From contig WPIO01000117.1 in the NCBI GenBank assembly GCA_009760855.2, positions 773,501-837,500 on the forward strand: a DNA stretch of 64,000 bases, read 5' to 3'. This document shows, one piece after another, positions 35,950 through 47,099 of this stretch; within the stretch, counting starts at the first letter, position 1; every line of letters begins with the position of its first letter. Below the pieces are notes generated by a model that had not been told where the DNA came from, ran no database searches, and saw nothing but the letters and a program-made list of their open reading frames with translations. Position numbers and translations under genes: made by a program. The DNA is from Cristatella mucedo. Its lineage: Eukaryota > Bryozoa > Phylactolaemata > Cristatellidae.

Positions 35950-38190
35950 CGGATCCAGAAAATGCTCTGATAAATACGTTGCGCTTCAAGTATAACGTGT
36001 GCATTTATAATTCCGTAAGCCTAAAGTAAATGCAAACCACTTTGGTATCCCAAAAACCTTTCTCCTACGCTCAGGTCACTAACATTTAGATAGCGTTCAG
36101 TTTTTCTGCTAGTCTCGGTATGGACGTCAGATTCACACGTACGGCAAGCAGTTTGCTGCTACCTAAATTGGTGACTGGTCGACGAACATAACACTATGCA
36201 TTGCTATCCGAAAATGTGTCACGGTTTAGGCGCCATAAATTAGCATGTTACTTATGTTATTGCAAAGAATAGTTGTGGATAGCCATATTTGATTGACGTG
36301 GCACACTATGCTCCCTGTCGAGAATGTATCCGGAAACGTACCCCGTGAAATCTTCTGCTAAGATCTGCAAGGCCGGCAGAAAATATGTCGGTACGCCTGT
36401 TCGGGATATTGGCGAGCCCTCGGCAGCTCATTTCACGTGCGAACACTGCAAGAGAAATTGTAGCTTGGTGGCCGTCGCTCACTGCACAGAACACCGGCCG
36501 ACGAGCAGCACCATCAGTTTATTCGAGACCGCGCACGGAGCGTAAGCGTAGGTAAGCGAAACTCCAGTCCCGCAGACGTTCATGCGTTCACTGCCGCTTC
36601 GGTCGGTCGCTTGCCGCTTCAGGAACGCCGCCCTCAGATCCGTTAGCATCCCAGCTAATGCCTAGCAGTAGGAACGCTGCGCTCCGATTGGCTAGTCAAG
36701 GTCGGGAGGGCACTCTGGCCTAGTACCCGCGGACTACGACATGGAGGCGCAGCACTGTCGTCGGCTGCAGTATGCATAAACGAAACCGCGGAATTCAAGA
36801 AGGTAAGTAGAAAAATTGCTGTTCTTAAAAGGAAATTTCTTAAGAAATATCAGGCAATGTGTAAAATATCACCTTAAGACGGTTTCCCTGTGGGCGTGGC
36901 ATTGCCACCGCAGCGCCCCACCCAAGCCTGACAAGGGCAGGAGTGCATAGCGCCTCTGCAGCCGGGTCCTCCCAGCTGATTGGATGGAGGCATTAGTGAA
37001 TGGCCACGCGGGCACGCGATCCTTAACCGCTTGTGCGCTCCTGTTCAGCTCTCGCTGCATTGTCGCCCGTTGTCTCCGGCTCCCACGTACTGCGTTCACT
37101 GCACGTGGAGAGACGAGCCTCGCGATTTCATCTCGTCGATTACATCTTGTGGAGAGGTCAGTCAGTAGCTTCGTTTGCCATCAGTGTACGGTGCACTGCC
37201 TACGCCCTCGTCAACCTTCCTAGTGACAAGCCGAAGTCAACCCCCCCTACACTCCCACGCTTACTGGCTGATACAGGAGAAAATGAGACCACGGTCGTTT
37301 GCCATCCCAATGATTTTGCAGAAACCAAGTAATCACTCAAACAGCTGTTAATCGTACATGGAGGACCCCCTTTCAAATGTCGGACTACCAAGAGCGTGAC
37401 GTATAGGGTCACTTGTCCGTGTTCCCCACCAACCTGATCGCCTATCCCAACTCTTCCGTAGAGGAACTGGCGATCTAAAGAGGAGACAGTCAAAAAGCAA
37501 AGGAGAAGATTACGAAGATCGATCTTTAAATTTCGCATCCAGCGCTGAAAATTGAAATGTACGCTCTAGGCGGCGGCTGGCATCGACGGCAAGGAAGACG
37601 TTGTTGCCATCAGACGACTCAAGCAGGCCTGCATTGATGCCTCTTGACCCGCCCCAGCAGCACGCTGCAGCCAGCCGCCAGCAACAGCCGGCTGCTTTCT
37701 CTGCTTATAGCGCTGGCACACCGCCAGCAGTGAGCCGATACGCAAGCCTCTTCGAGAGCAGGATCGTTTATTCTCCGACCGGCAATAATCCTATCTTTAC
37801 TTTCGTCGTATCGACGTTTTCTTCGTTCTTTTCTCTCTCGCATGTGGCGAGCTGCGATTGGGCTGGCTGTCGGAACAGTAGCACAGCTTTGCGTCACGAG
37901 GCCTAGCTGAGACATTTTCCCAATACATTCCGATTCCTGCTTACCATTAGCTATCTTTCGTCTGGATGAGTTTCCTACCACCAAGGGCCATTATCGGGCA
38001 CAACTATTTCCCGCGAGCCAGGAAGCAGCCTCTGGTAACCATGCAAAGGCAGTAGGACTCCGACGTCATAACCACCTGTCAGGGATTGAAGGATTGGCTG
38101 GTGGAGCAGGGCCTCAGACAGCAAGCACCACTAGAGCACACCACGCCGCCTTGTGCTCAGTAAAAGCACGAACTTAAAGGCTTGTATCAA
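35950..38190. other. GC-rich unassigned interval with a shared promoter-like repeat
   Basis: No gene is identified. The block 36500-37900 is richer in G+C than its surroundings and has several open frames on both strands of 70-120 codons (for example 36324-36545 plus, 37033-37332 plus, 37619-37984 minus), none with a family signature. The stretch 36665-36785 recurs at 40733-40895. Inverted CCAAT-type GATTGG sites occur at 36684, 36978 and 37855. A buried decayed element or a real first-exon/promoter area are both possible. Confidence 0.3.
36665..36785 (+). repeat. Repeat X, copy 1
   Basis: It shares GGAACGCTGC, CTCCGATTGGCT, AGGTCGGGAGGG, CCTAGTACC and GCACTGTCGT with 40733-40895, in the same order and orientation. 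The other copy has about 30 extra bases after GATTGGCT. Confidence 0.75.
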
Positions 38191-38193
38191 GTT

Positions 38194-39299
38194 ATATTCT
38201 AATAATAATAGTAATAATAATAATTCACTTGATAAAGCGCCCTCAGAGAACTTAATCTCTCTCTAGGCGCTTTAAATTTGCTGCAAAGTGAAATGCAATT
38301 GAATGGTAGGTAAAATCATGCATAAAAAAACAAACGAAATGAATGATATGGTTAGGGGTAACATGCACAGGGTCAGCATGCAAATGTGGTTAGTGGCAGC
38401 ATGCACAGTGTCAGCACGCATAAGCACATCAAAGACGAATCACAGGGACCCACTAAATGCTGTCCTAAATAGGTGTGTTTTTAGATTCCTTTTAAATGTG
38501 GTCAGGTCAGGGGATGTTTTGACGCAGGTCGGGAGGGAGTTCCAGGCTTTGGGAGCATATGAACTAAATGCACGGTCTCCAAAGGATTTAAGGTTTGTAT
38601 GAGGTATTTCTAGACTGTTGGATTTCGAAAAGCGGGTGGTACGATGCTTGGCCTGATGGGGTAGTATATCTGACAGATAGGCTGGAGCCATAAAATAAAT
38701 GGACCTAAAAGTGAGCGACAAAACCTTGAAGTCAATCCGTTACTTGACTGGTAGCCAGTGCAGGTCGGCGAGAAGTGGAGTAATGTGGCAACTGCGATGT
38801 TTGACACCAGCTGCAATCGCCTGATCGCACATGCTGGTAGGCCAGTAAGCAGTGAGTTGCAGAAGTCGATACGGGATGTCACGAATGCATGAACTAACTT
38901 GGACGTGGTATCTTTATCTAAACAAGCCCGAATTTTAGCAATGTTTTGAAGCTGAAAATAGGCGGATTTGATTGTGGAGCTGATATGGTCGTCTAACGAG
39001 AGGTCGCTTTGGAATATGACACCTAGATTCCGAGCTGATTCGACAGGAGATATGCTGGCAGAGCCAATTTTGAGAGTCAGCCTTTCCAATCTCTGGATCA
39101 CATTGGGTTTGCGCATAACTAGTAAGTTAGTTTTATCATCGTTAAGTTTTAGAAAATTTGCTGCCATCCATGTGCGGATGCCATCAATGCATTCAGCTAA
39201 TGAGTTTAGAGAATTTGAGGTGCTCGAAGGCTGGGAGGGATCAAAGCAAAGGTACAATTATTACAATACAATCAAAGCAAAGGTACAATTATTAATACA
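38194..39299 (-). mobile_element. LINE-A, fairly young copy with internal deletion
   Basis: The 3' tail (AATAATAATAATTCACTTGA) and stem are at the left. Frame 38440-38721 encodes the last 93 residues intact (FRSIYFMAPAYLSDILPHQA to TAFSGSL), and 38610-39257 covers [20 protein letters not shown] to ACAIRRLQL. About 30 bp are missing near 38800 compared with the 35040 copy, causing a shift. At the truncated 5' end a segment, TCAAAGCAAAGGTACAATTA, is repeated twice. ATATTCT at 38194-38200 and at 39300-39306 may be the target-site duplication. Confidence 0.92.
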
Positions 39300-40180
39300 A
39301 TATTCTCCTGCCGAACTCTCGGTGGCCGGCCCTGAAGTGCTTGCTTTGTCCACCAACCCTCACGGCATCGACTACTTGACTCACGGCATCGACCACTGGG
39401 TCAAGTCTTGAGCGGTCATCACGAAGCTGCCGGAGTTCGCAATGCTTGAGGAAGGCCGAGCCTGGGCGGCCGAGCCTGCGCCTGGGCACTGTGGTCAGGA
39501 ACTGGCTGGCCAAGGGCAGGTTTGCCACCCACAGTCACTTCCTGACCTGAGCGTGACCTTAGCCGTTCGTTCAGGGCATGGCAATTGTCCAGCGAGTGCG
39601 CTTCGATGTGCTGCCAGCGGCTACTCGTAAAAGTCAGGAATACCCTGGGCCGGTTACCATCTGCTGTATATATATTCCTCATGGAGGCAGAGACCATTCG
39701 GCACTTGCTGAGCCACTGCCGGCCGATGCTGCAAGCAATTGCGGTGCGACAAAACTTTGTTCTGTTCAGCCTAATCGGAGCTCTTCTGGCCACTGCACTC
39801 GACTAAATGTCAGCAGGCGGCGCCCTCCCGCTTGCCTCTGGTCTGGCTCTCAAGCCCGAGTTTTTCATCGACAACGGCACCGATATGGTGATTATTGATT
39901 CGACAGTGACGTCCGACGGCAGCGAGGATGCTCTGATGGTGGCGGCTCAGAACAAGACCAATAAGTATGCAGCCATTTCCCGGTCTTTCCTGACCGCTTT
40001 CTCTCGGTCGGAAGTGGTGAGGCACTTCGTGGTCGGAGCCCTCAATAGCTGGTAGCCAAACAGTGAAGCTCGCCGGGCGGACCTCGGCAACACAATCGTG
40101 GAAAATAGAGCGTTGAAGCGGCTCTGCGTCCCCGACGCCATTGCCGCTCTGAAGCCGTTCGATCATCAAGCACACATAAC
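39300..40180 (+). pseudogene. Relic of a LINE with restriction-like endonuclease (R2/NeSL type), C-terminus
   Basis: In order along the plus strand: RNWLAKGRFATHSHFLT (about 39496-39548), then AIVQRVRFDVLPAATRKS (39580-39635), equivalent to the LRxNxLPTR block. After a shift comes MEAETIRHLLSHCRPMLQ (39680-39735), the His-Cys half of the CCHC knuckle; its first two Cys are not intact. Frame 39807-40055 (82 residues) holds LKPEFFIDNGTDMVIIDSTV, a PE-X12-D arrangement matching the PD-X12-D endonuclease core (E18 and D31), then K50, K53 and Y54 in the KxxKY position. After a stop at 40053 the same frame continues PNSEARRADLGNTI and RALKRLCVPDAIAALK. These are family features known from R2-like LINEs. 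Upstream RT was not found. Dead element. Confidence 0.7.
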
Positions 40181-40261
40181 CCCGGCAGGGCAGGGCACCA
40201 CCGGCAATTGTACGTACGTTAAGTTGAAAGTTTCTATAAATAAATATATTTATTTATTTAT

Positions 40262-40420
40262 TGAAACTGTTAACTGAAGCGGTGTAGGCGGTTAAGGCGC
40301 TCGCCCCGACCAAGGTCTGGCTGAGGTCGTGGGCTCGTGCCCCGAGGCATATGTGAAGCGCCTGAATAGAGATTAAGTTTTCTTATGGAGCTATACAAAT
40401 GAGTTATATATGTTTTTAAT
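40262..40420 (+). mobile_element. SINE-2, tRNA-derived with LINE-A-like tail
   Basis: Head: GTAGGCGGTTAAGGCGCTCG, CCCCGACCAAGGTCTGGC and GAGGTCGTGGGCTCGTGCCC. Tail: GAAGCGCCTGAATAGAGATT then AAGTTTTCTTATGGAGCTAT and an ATATAT-rich end. The tail resembles the LINE-A terminal stem, which suggests shared reverse-transcriptase recognition. Confidence 0.85.
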
Positions 40421-40487
40421 TATGAATATACCGTTATATGTTATATACATAATCACTTAACATGTATGTATATACAACAATATAATA

Positions 40488-40547
40488 CTAGAGATCGCTG
40501 CCTGTGGACTAGCTTCGCTGAGCCAGTCGTGTTGTGAGCGTGCTCGC

Positions 40548-40629
<82 letters not shown>

Positions 40630-40630
40630 T
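40488..40630. repeat. Shared motif plus (GT)n microsatellite
   Basis: 40488-40533 (TGCCTGTGGACTAGCTTCGC then TGAGCCA) matches 42007-42046. It is followed by about 80 bp of (GT)n at 40549-40627. Confidence 0.85.
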
Positions 40631-40732
40631 TCTAAACAGCAAACGTCTTGGAGCACTCGGAACACAACTGAACTCAGAAACATTTAATCAACGACTCTTT
40701 CTGCATGCGTCAATCTAGCCGGAGCTTTTGTC

Positions 40733-40895
40733 GTCTGTGCCCTGGAACGCTGCTCTCCGATTGGCTGGCGCCAGCAGCAGGATCGACGTGCCTCGATGGG
40801 TCAGTCCAGGTCGGGAGGGCCCCTCCCAGCCTAGTACCGGCAGACTACAACAGCATCTAGGCACGGCACTGTCGTAGGCTGTCGTATGCATTCTC
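40733..40895 (+). repeat. Repeat X, copy 2
   Basis: GGAACGCTGCTCTCCGATTG, then an extra segment of about 30 bp, then AGGTCGGGAGGGCCCCTC, CCTAGTACCGGCAGACTAC and GCACTGTCGTAGGCTGTCGT. Same order as 36665-36785. Nature unknown; an LTR, a promoter or a short transposon are possible. Confidence 0.75.
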
Positions 40896-40899
40896 AAGT

Positions 40900-41550
40900 A
40901 GGGTCTCAGCAGTCATATATATGTGTCTTGTATGAGCAAGCTCATAGCAGGTATTCAGTGTCAGGAAGTTGCAAGCCAAAATTTTGATGAGTGAAATAGA
41001 TGTCTGCAAACCATTTTGCAAGTGCAGGCACAACGTGCTCTTGAAAACTTTGAGCTGACAGATGCATCTTTTTTTAAAGCTGGATATTCAACAGGCAGTC
41101 TGGTTCAAGCAGTGTGATTAGAGCTTGGGCCTGTGTTCATCTGCTCGTACTAGTGAAAATTTAGACCCTTTTTAAATATTTAGAACATAAGTAGACTTGG
41201 TTAATTGTTGCCAGTCGTACTGTAGGCAACGTAATACCCTTAGAGAATGTTGTAGCCAGTTCCATGGTATACTTTGATGTACATGCACCTACTTACGCTC
41301 TAAGTGATGTAGTTGATAGGGACTAGAATTGTGTTGTCATTTCAGGTTTGATGCATTGATAGGAGTACTGTGAGGAGATAAGGAGTACTGGGACTGCAAT
41401 GAAATTCTTTTAGGTTGGACTTGTGCCGGCTGTAAAGTGCCTGCTGCTTTGGTTTGTCTGTGCTAAGAAGAAGAACAACGCCATCACTGCTTAACGTGTT
41501 CTTTTCATTTCTTGCTGTGTTAAGCATAGGCTACATCCTGTTTTGCTCTC
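40900..41550. other. No gene seen
   Basis: Unassigned sequence before the LINE-A tail. Confidence 0.4.
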
Positions 41551-41554
41551 ATTG

Positions 41555-41705
41555 TTACATGATAATTATCAAGCGTGATATTACTCACCATTCGATTGCA
41601 TTTCCTTTTGCAGCAAATATGAAGCGCCTAGAGAGAGGTCGAGTTCTCTGAGGCGCTTTATCAAGTGCATTATTATTATTTATTATTATTATTATTATTA
41701 TTAAT
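41555..41705 (+). mobile_element. LINE-A terminal stem and (ATT)n
   Basis: GATATTACTCACCATTCGAT, TTGCAGCAAATATGAAGCGC, CTAGAGAGAGGTCGAGTTCT and GAGGCGCTTTATCAAGTGCA followed by about 40 bp of (ATT)n. Only the last 150 bp of the family are present. Confidence 0.9.
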
Positions 41706-41721
41706 ATTATAGTAGTCTTCG

Positions 41722-41838
41722 TACGTCAATCCCGGAAGTAGTGGTCGCCATATTGCCACTGAACAGACGGACTTTATCGCCGCCATCTTTCCACGTGACG
41801 GACGGACTTTTTCGTATTAATTAGTAGGAATATATGTA

Positions 41839-41886
<48 letters not shown>

Positions 41887-42110
41887 CGTGTGTGTGTTTG
41901 CGTGTGTGTGAGGTTGTGTGCGTGTGTGTGTGTGCGTGTGCGTGCGTGTGTGTGCGGTTGTGTGCGCGTGTGTGTGTGTGTGTGTGTGTGCGTGTGTGTG
42001 TGCATACCAGAGCTTGCTACCTGTGGACTCGCTTTGCTGAGTCATTGTAGAATTGCAAGTCTATTACACGTCACTCCTGAAAGTACTGGTCGCCATTTTC
42101 CTGCGTGACG
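41722..42110. repeat. Direct repeat flanking a (GT)n tract, promoter-like
   Basis: ACGTCAATCCCGGAAGTAGT (then GGTCGCCAT) at 41722-41755 recurs as ACGTCACTCCTGAAAGTACT (then GGTCGCCAT) at about 42066-42098. Between them lies imperfect (GT)n at 41837-42002 and a TGGACTCGCTTTGCTGAG motif shared with 40488. The left copy contains CCGGAAGT (ETS-like), CGCCATCTT (YY1-like) and CACGTGAC (E-box-like) strings. These could be promoter sites, but no transcript is evident. Confidence 0.5.
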
Positions 42111-42489
42111 TTGCTGTGAACTCGCAACCCTGAGTACTTGGGGTTGCTGCACAACGCGTGCATTGCACAAAGGCCAGAGGCCAAAAATATGCCGAAGATA
42201 AAACGCAGCATTCAATATTCCGCGAGCAGTGGTAGCAGTGACGCCGTATTTGTAAAAGAAGAACAATAGCCAGTCCTCTCCGGCTAATAATAGCCAGTCC
42301 TATCCGGCTCATGCTCAGCACTAGACTCACCGACCGGCACACCATTGCTCCAAGACAACGACTGCGGTCAGGCACGCGCCTTACATAGCAGCCCGGCGAT
42401 AAGTCACAATGTAATCACTATCATAAATAATGGATTATATAGCCGTTGGTCAAAACAGATATAAAGATAATTACTGAGGCAATTAATTT

Positions 42490-42615
42490 TGCATAGTGTG
42501 CTAAGAGAACTAAATCTTCACTTAAAGTGCTTCACAAGTGCCACGAGGCTTGAGCCCACGATCTCGTTTGTCGAAAACATTCACCTTTACCTAGGTCTAG
42601 CCGTGCGCCTGGACC
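42490..42615 (-). mobile_element. SINE-2, degraded
   Basis: From the minus strand: a CTAGGTAAAGGTGAATG head, a GATCGTGGGCTCAAGCC B-box region, then a GAAGCACTTTAAGTGAAGA tail with CTCTTAGCAC. It matches SINE-2 in order but has many changes. Confidence 0.65.
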
Positions 42616-42619
42616 GATG

Positions 42620-45415
42620 AGCCAAAGCAGCGCGGCATGTCGCCGGCCACGACGCGCCATCGCCCGAACCGGCGATGTCAATCGAAATCAGTTTAGAAAC
42701 TGTACCAAGGCATTATTTTATCATAAGCTACTTCGTTTGCTGCTGCGTCATTATTTTTTTAACTACGTCGCAACAGTGCTAAAGTAATGGGCTGGGTACC
42801 CGCGTCTGAAGAGCGGCCAAAGAATTGGAGCGACTGCAAGCCACATAGCAAAGGGAGACGGATAGAAACTGTCGAGACAGGTAGGCAGTGCGTCAATAAG
42901 ATTGATGGAGAGACAAACAGAAGGACAGAGAAAAAGAACGCTAGATCTGCTTAGCTGAGGAGCACACGCCTAGCTCTGTGGCATCGACAAACTCGATTTA
43001 TTCGAGTATTCCCAGACAAAATGGTCCAGGATAAAACGGCCCTGACAAAGTAGTCTCGAAAAAATAGATAGCATACAAATAAACCAAAGAAAAATAGCCC
43101 TGTCAAAGCAGCTTTATAGAATTGATAACTTCAGAGTCCCTAAAATGCAAAAATAACCAATGCATGATGGATACGTGATGAATAAATGAAAAATCAATAT
43201 TAAATGAGATTTTTAGAGAGAAAGTGTTTCTTAATTCGATTCGAAAATTAAAATATAATGTTAAGTTGGTGTATTTTGACATCCTTCTAGCCGCAATTTA
43301 GATTGTCAGATTTTGTGCTATTCCGAGGAGACAATCCAGACACTTAATGACATCAGAGGTTGGAATAAGGGCTTAGGAACGCCGTCTGAGCTGCACTTAC
43401 TTCGCCTCTGATACTTTAATTTATCAATTCCCCCTTGGAAAAAAGGTGCGATATCGATCTCTAGTATGTCCTGCTTCTTTCGAGACTGTTTGTAGAGTTT
43501 TGAAGCAGGTGGACGAAGGCAGTGGACGGTCGGTTGAAAGATGCATTACCACGCTGCTGCGAATTTGCCCGTGCGAGGCAAAGGTATCAGTGTATCGATC
43601 CCGAACACTCCAAAGACAACCACCGAATAGAGGTACGGCTCTACATTTGCGTTGCCGTCGTTAGATCTAATCGACTTCCCGGTATTCGACGACAGTATCC
43701 AGTTCATCCGTGCTACTTTTGACTGAGATTTCGAAAGTCATCAGCGGTACGTCGGCACGTGGAGTCCTCGAGTCCAGAATGTACTTTCATTCTGGCATTA
43801 GTTCTCGCTTTCGCATGCTGAAACTCGAGTGTCAGTGACTCTTGGAACAAAAAAGTCAGATCCAGAAAGGCCTTAACGTGGAGACTGATACTTTCGTTGT
43901 CATGGTACTCTTCTGTCAGATGCAAATCGTCATCTTTCCTCGATAGACACTTTTTGCTGAATGAAAGAGGCATCCGACGAGCTGCGTCGTGGAAGATATA
44001 AGAATCGCAGCATTGTGGCTTATTTTCCCAAAACCCGCCTTATTCATACTTATCGGATTCAAAGTTGGCCTCAAAACGTGAAGCTTTTAAAAAGAACGCA
44101 CGAACGTCCTCTTATGTTCATCGTGTAGAAGAACTTGGACCGAGTGAATCGCAGATCTGCCTACCTGAGCTTGAACGGTGAAAACTTTAAAAAATTATGC
44201 AGATGGGATTTGGAATTTTCTATCCATGAACCGATGACTACACTGCTCCAGAATGTCATGATTTTCATTAGTACCGAATATAAGAATGCGATTGGAGTCA
44301 AGTGCTGCTGAGTCCCAAAGAAAGAACTTATTGCTTCTCAACGTATTTTGCAGAGCATCAGGCTTTAAGATGTCGGCAACTGTTGTTGGATTCGTGAACG
44401 GCTAATAGGTTTGTTTCCGAGTTCATTTGATCTTTCCCTGTGATGCTGTACATGCTGCAAGATGTCTCGCTGTGTCTAGTGATAGTCCATCAGTACTGCG
44501 TTGAACCATTTGATTTGATTTGATTTCTCTGATTTCACAGCAGCTGCAGCTCTTCTTCGCACCTCGGCAATCAATTTCATAGCTTCATTCTTTGCCAGAT
44601 CCAGAGGCTGAGTATGACTTGTAATCAGTGATGCTTTATTGTTGAACACCCTCAAACAACCTTAACAATTTGACTCTGTGTACCTTCAGAACGCACTTCC
44701 ATCTGCATTGATTCTGGCTTTCCAGCACCGAAGCCCATCATTTAAAAGTAACTATTTTCCTATCTTCAGTTCTACCATCTCCATGCTTGGAAATTAGTAT
44801 TAGAAGCACTATTCATTTTTTATTTTGGAAGATTAAAATAATGTAGCAGAACAAAGCAAAACTAAATAAAATCGATTTGGAAAATACAAATTAGCCTCAT
44901 TTTTAAATTATAGCAGAACGAAGCAAAACTAAACAAAGTCGATTTGGAAAATACAAATTAGCTTAATTTTTTTAATTAATTTTTAATTTTTTATATATTT
45001 TCCCTTTTTAACTTGTCTTTTTAAACCTTTTAAAGTTTTTTTTTCACTTTCGTGAGGAAATATGCTTCACATTATAGTTAAAAGAATATGACAGGCTTAC
45101 AAATATTCTTTAGTTACTCTGCGGGTTTTTGTGGGAAATATTTGGCCGATCTTCATTGCGTAGTGCTATTTTGTTGGAGCTCTTTTGATGGGACCGTGTT
45201 GTCAGAGAGTCTAATCAGAAGTCGGCTCAGCTCAGTCGACTAAAAAAAAATAAGTATTGATTGTTGGGCTCACTTAATTCAAGTTAGGAGACCTGTGCAC
45301 GAACTGTTAAATGACGAGTCCTCAACATCGCGCTCTCGTCCTTCTACTAATCTGCATACCCGCCGATAGCACCATCGTAAAGGCCCACACGTAATTTCGA
45401 ACTCAAACTAAGGCC
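42620..45415. other. No gene identified; possible coding relic and a 67-bp duplication
   Basis: The frame 43999-44181 (plus, after a stop) is open for about 60 codons with a protein-like sequence (SYLSDSKLASKREAFKKNAR, TSSYVHRVEELGPSESQICL), not recognised. Other open stretches lie at 43522-43722 (plus) and 43713-43973 (minus). At 44845-44975 a 67-bp unit beginning AGCAGAACAAAGCAAAACTA occurs twice in tandem. The rest shows nothing I can name. Confidence 0.35.
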
Positions 45416-45420
45416 GACGT

Positions 45421-45740
<320 letters not shown>

Positions 45741-46019
45741 TTCATCCTCATGCTCTCACTCTCTCCCTCCTTCTTTCTATCTCTTACGAAATTTCTTCCT
45801 GGAATACTGGGTTCTCCTGTGGCTGGATATAAATGACGTTGACTGCTTGCATTGGCAGCCCGGTGCGCCCGGGTTCTCTTAAAAAGCTACGCGTTGATGC
45901 CTTAATGAAATGAGTGCAGCTGCTTACCGTTTTGCATTACACCGAAAGAAGTGCAGTCGAAGTGGTTTAATTGCTTTGGTAGCTATAATAGCCACATTCT
46001 GGCTCGCTGGTATAGGCAT

Positions 46020-46605
46020 GTAATTTAGTGTATTGTAATGTAACGTGTGTCCGTCTGTAACTCCGCAAAGACTATGTGGGTGTTACTCGGGAGAGTTGTG
46101 TAAAACACTCTCACAGCCTACGCGGCTTTTGGCACGCATTCGGTAGCCAACAGACGTCATCTCATGCAACGAAGAGTGAGAAGCAGAGCAGAGTCAGGAG
46201 AGCAGTCGACGTACTGAGTAGCATGGAGGTAGCAGCTCAGGACCGCTGGAAAGAATGATCCATAGTCGGCAGCAGGAGAGTAGTTGTCGCTTCGTCAAAT
46301 CGTGAAAGCGGGTTCCACAGTTTAGGACCTGCAGAGCTAAACCTACTGTCGCCTACGATCTTTAGGCAGACGAATGAAACAACTAAGTTATCGTCCATAC
46401 AGGACCTAAAGGCACGATGAAGTTGAAACTGGTGCTGCAGCAGTTCAGCTAGGTACGGAGGAGCCAAGCCGGGATGGCCCTTGGGAGTCAGCGTAAGAAC
46501 TTTGATCTGTATCCGTTGCTCAGCCGGCAGCCATCCTAGCTCTTTTAGTAAATGGAGACACGGGGTCAAGCCTCTGGCTTGCAGCCTTAGCAGCCCCCCC
46601 CCGTT
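46020..46605 (-). mobile_element. LINE-B C-terminal fragment
   Basis: The left end is the LINE-B tail (TGTAATGTAACGTGTGTCCG, TCTGTAACTCCGCAAAG). The minus-strand frame 46237-46713 includes LLKELGWLPAEQRIQIKVLT, GLAPPYLAELLQHQFQLHRA, FRSCMDDN and SRFSSAGPKLWNPL. Upstream of about 46605 the frame runs into unrelated sequence. Confidence 0.88.
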
Positions 46606-46659
46606 TCGAAAGCATTCCACTCCTAAGCCGTTCTTTGAAATCGTGGCACACACTCGGTA

Positions 46660-46905
46660 CTGGTACTGGCAGTTGCTGCAGCTGCTGCTGCTGCCCCAAC
46701 TACTTCTGCTCATGCGAGAGACGAAGATCGGTCAACGACGCTTGCCGAAAACCTCAAGCGTTTGAGCCAGCCTCCCACAAAAAAGCTGCCTCAGTTAGTG
46801 GCATCTGCACTAACGAGTAGCTAATCCCGGCTCCATTGGTCCCAGCAGCCGAGTGGTGCTGCCGAGTGGTGCTGCCGAGTGGTGCTGCCGAGTGGTGCTG
46901 CCGAA
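46660..46905. repeat. CTG-rich stretch and 13-bp tandem repeat
   Basis: GCAGCTGCTGCTGCTGCC lies near 46675-46693. GCCGAGTGGTGCT is repeated four times at 46848-46900. Open frames crossing the repeat (EWCC- or QHHSAA-type) reflect the repeat. Confidence 0.85.
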
Positions 46906-47099
46906 GAGTGAGAATGAGCTCCTGTTCATCGCGAGTCCGCTTTTTCCCTCGACGCTTAGATGAAAACACAGAATGCCGCATCAACAATTCGCAATCTGGA
47001 GCAGGGCCTGTATCTCAGCCTGGCGGCAGCGTGCCAGCACTTCGCTTGCAACTCATTGGTTCAAGTCCGGCAGCCGTTCTCCTGAGAGTTTGGCGATAG

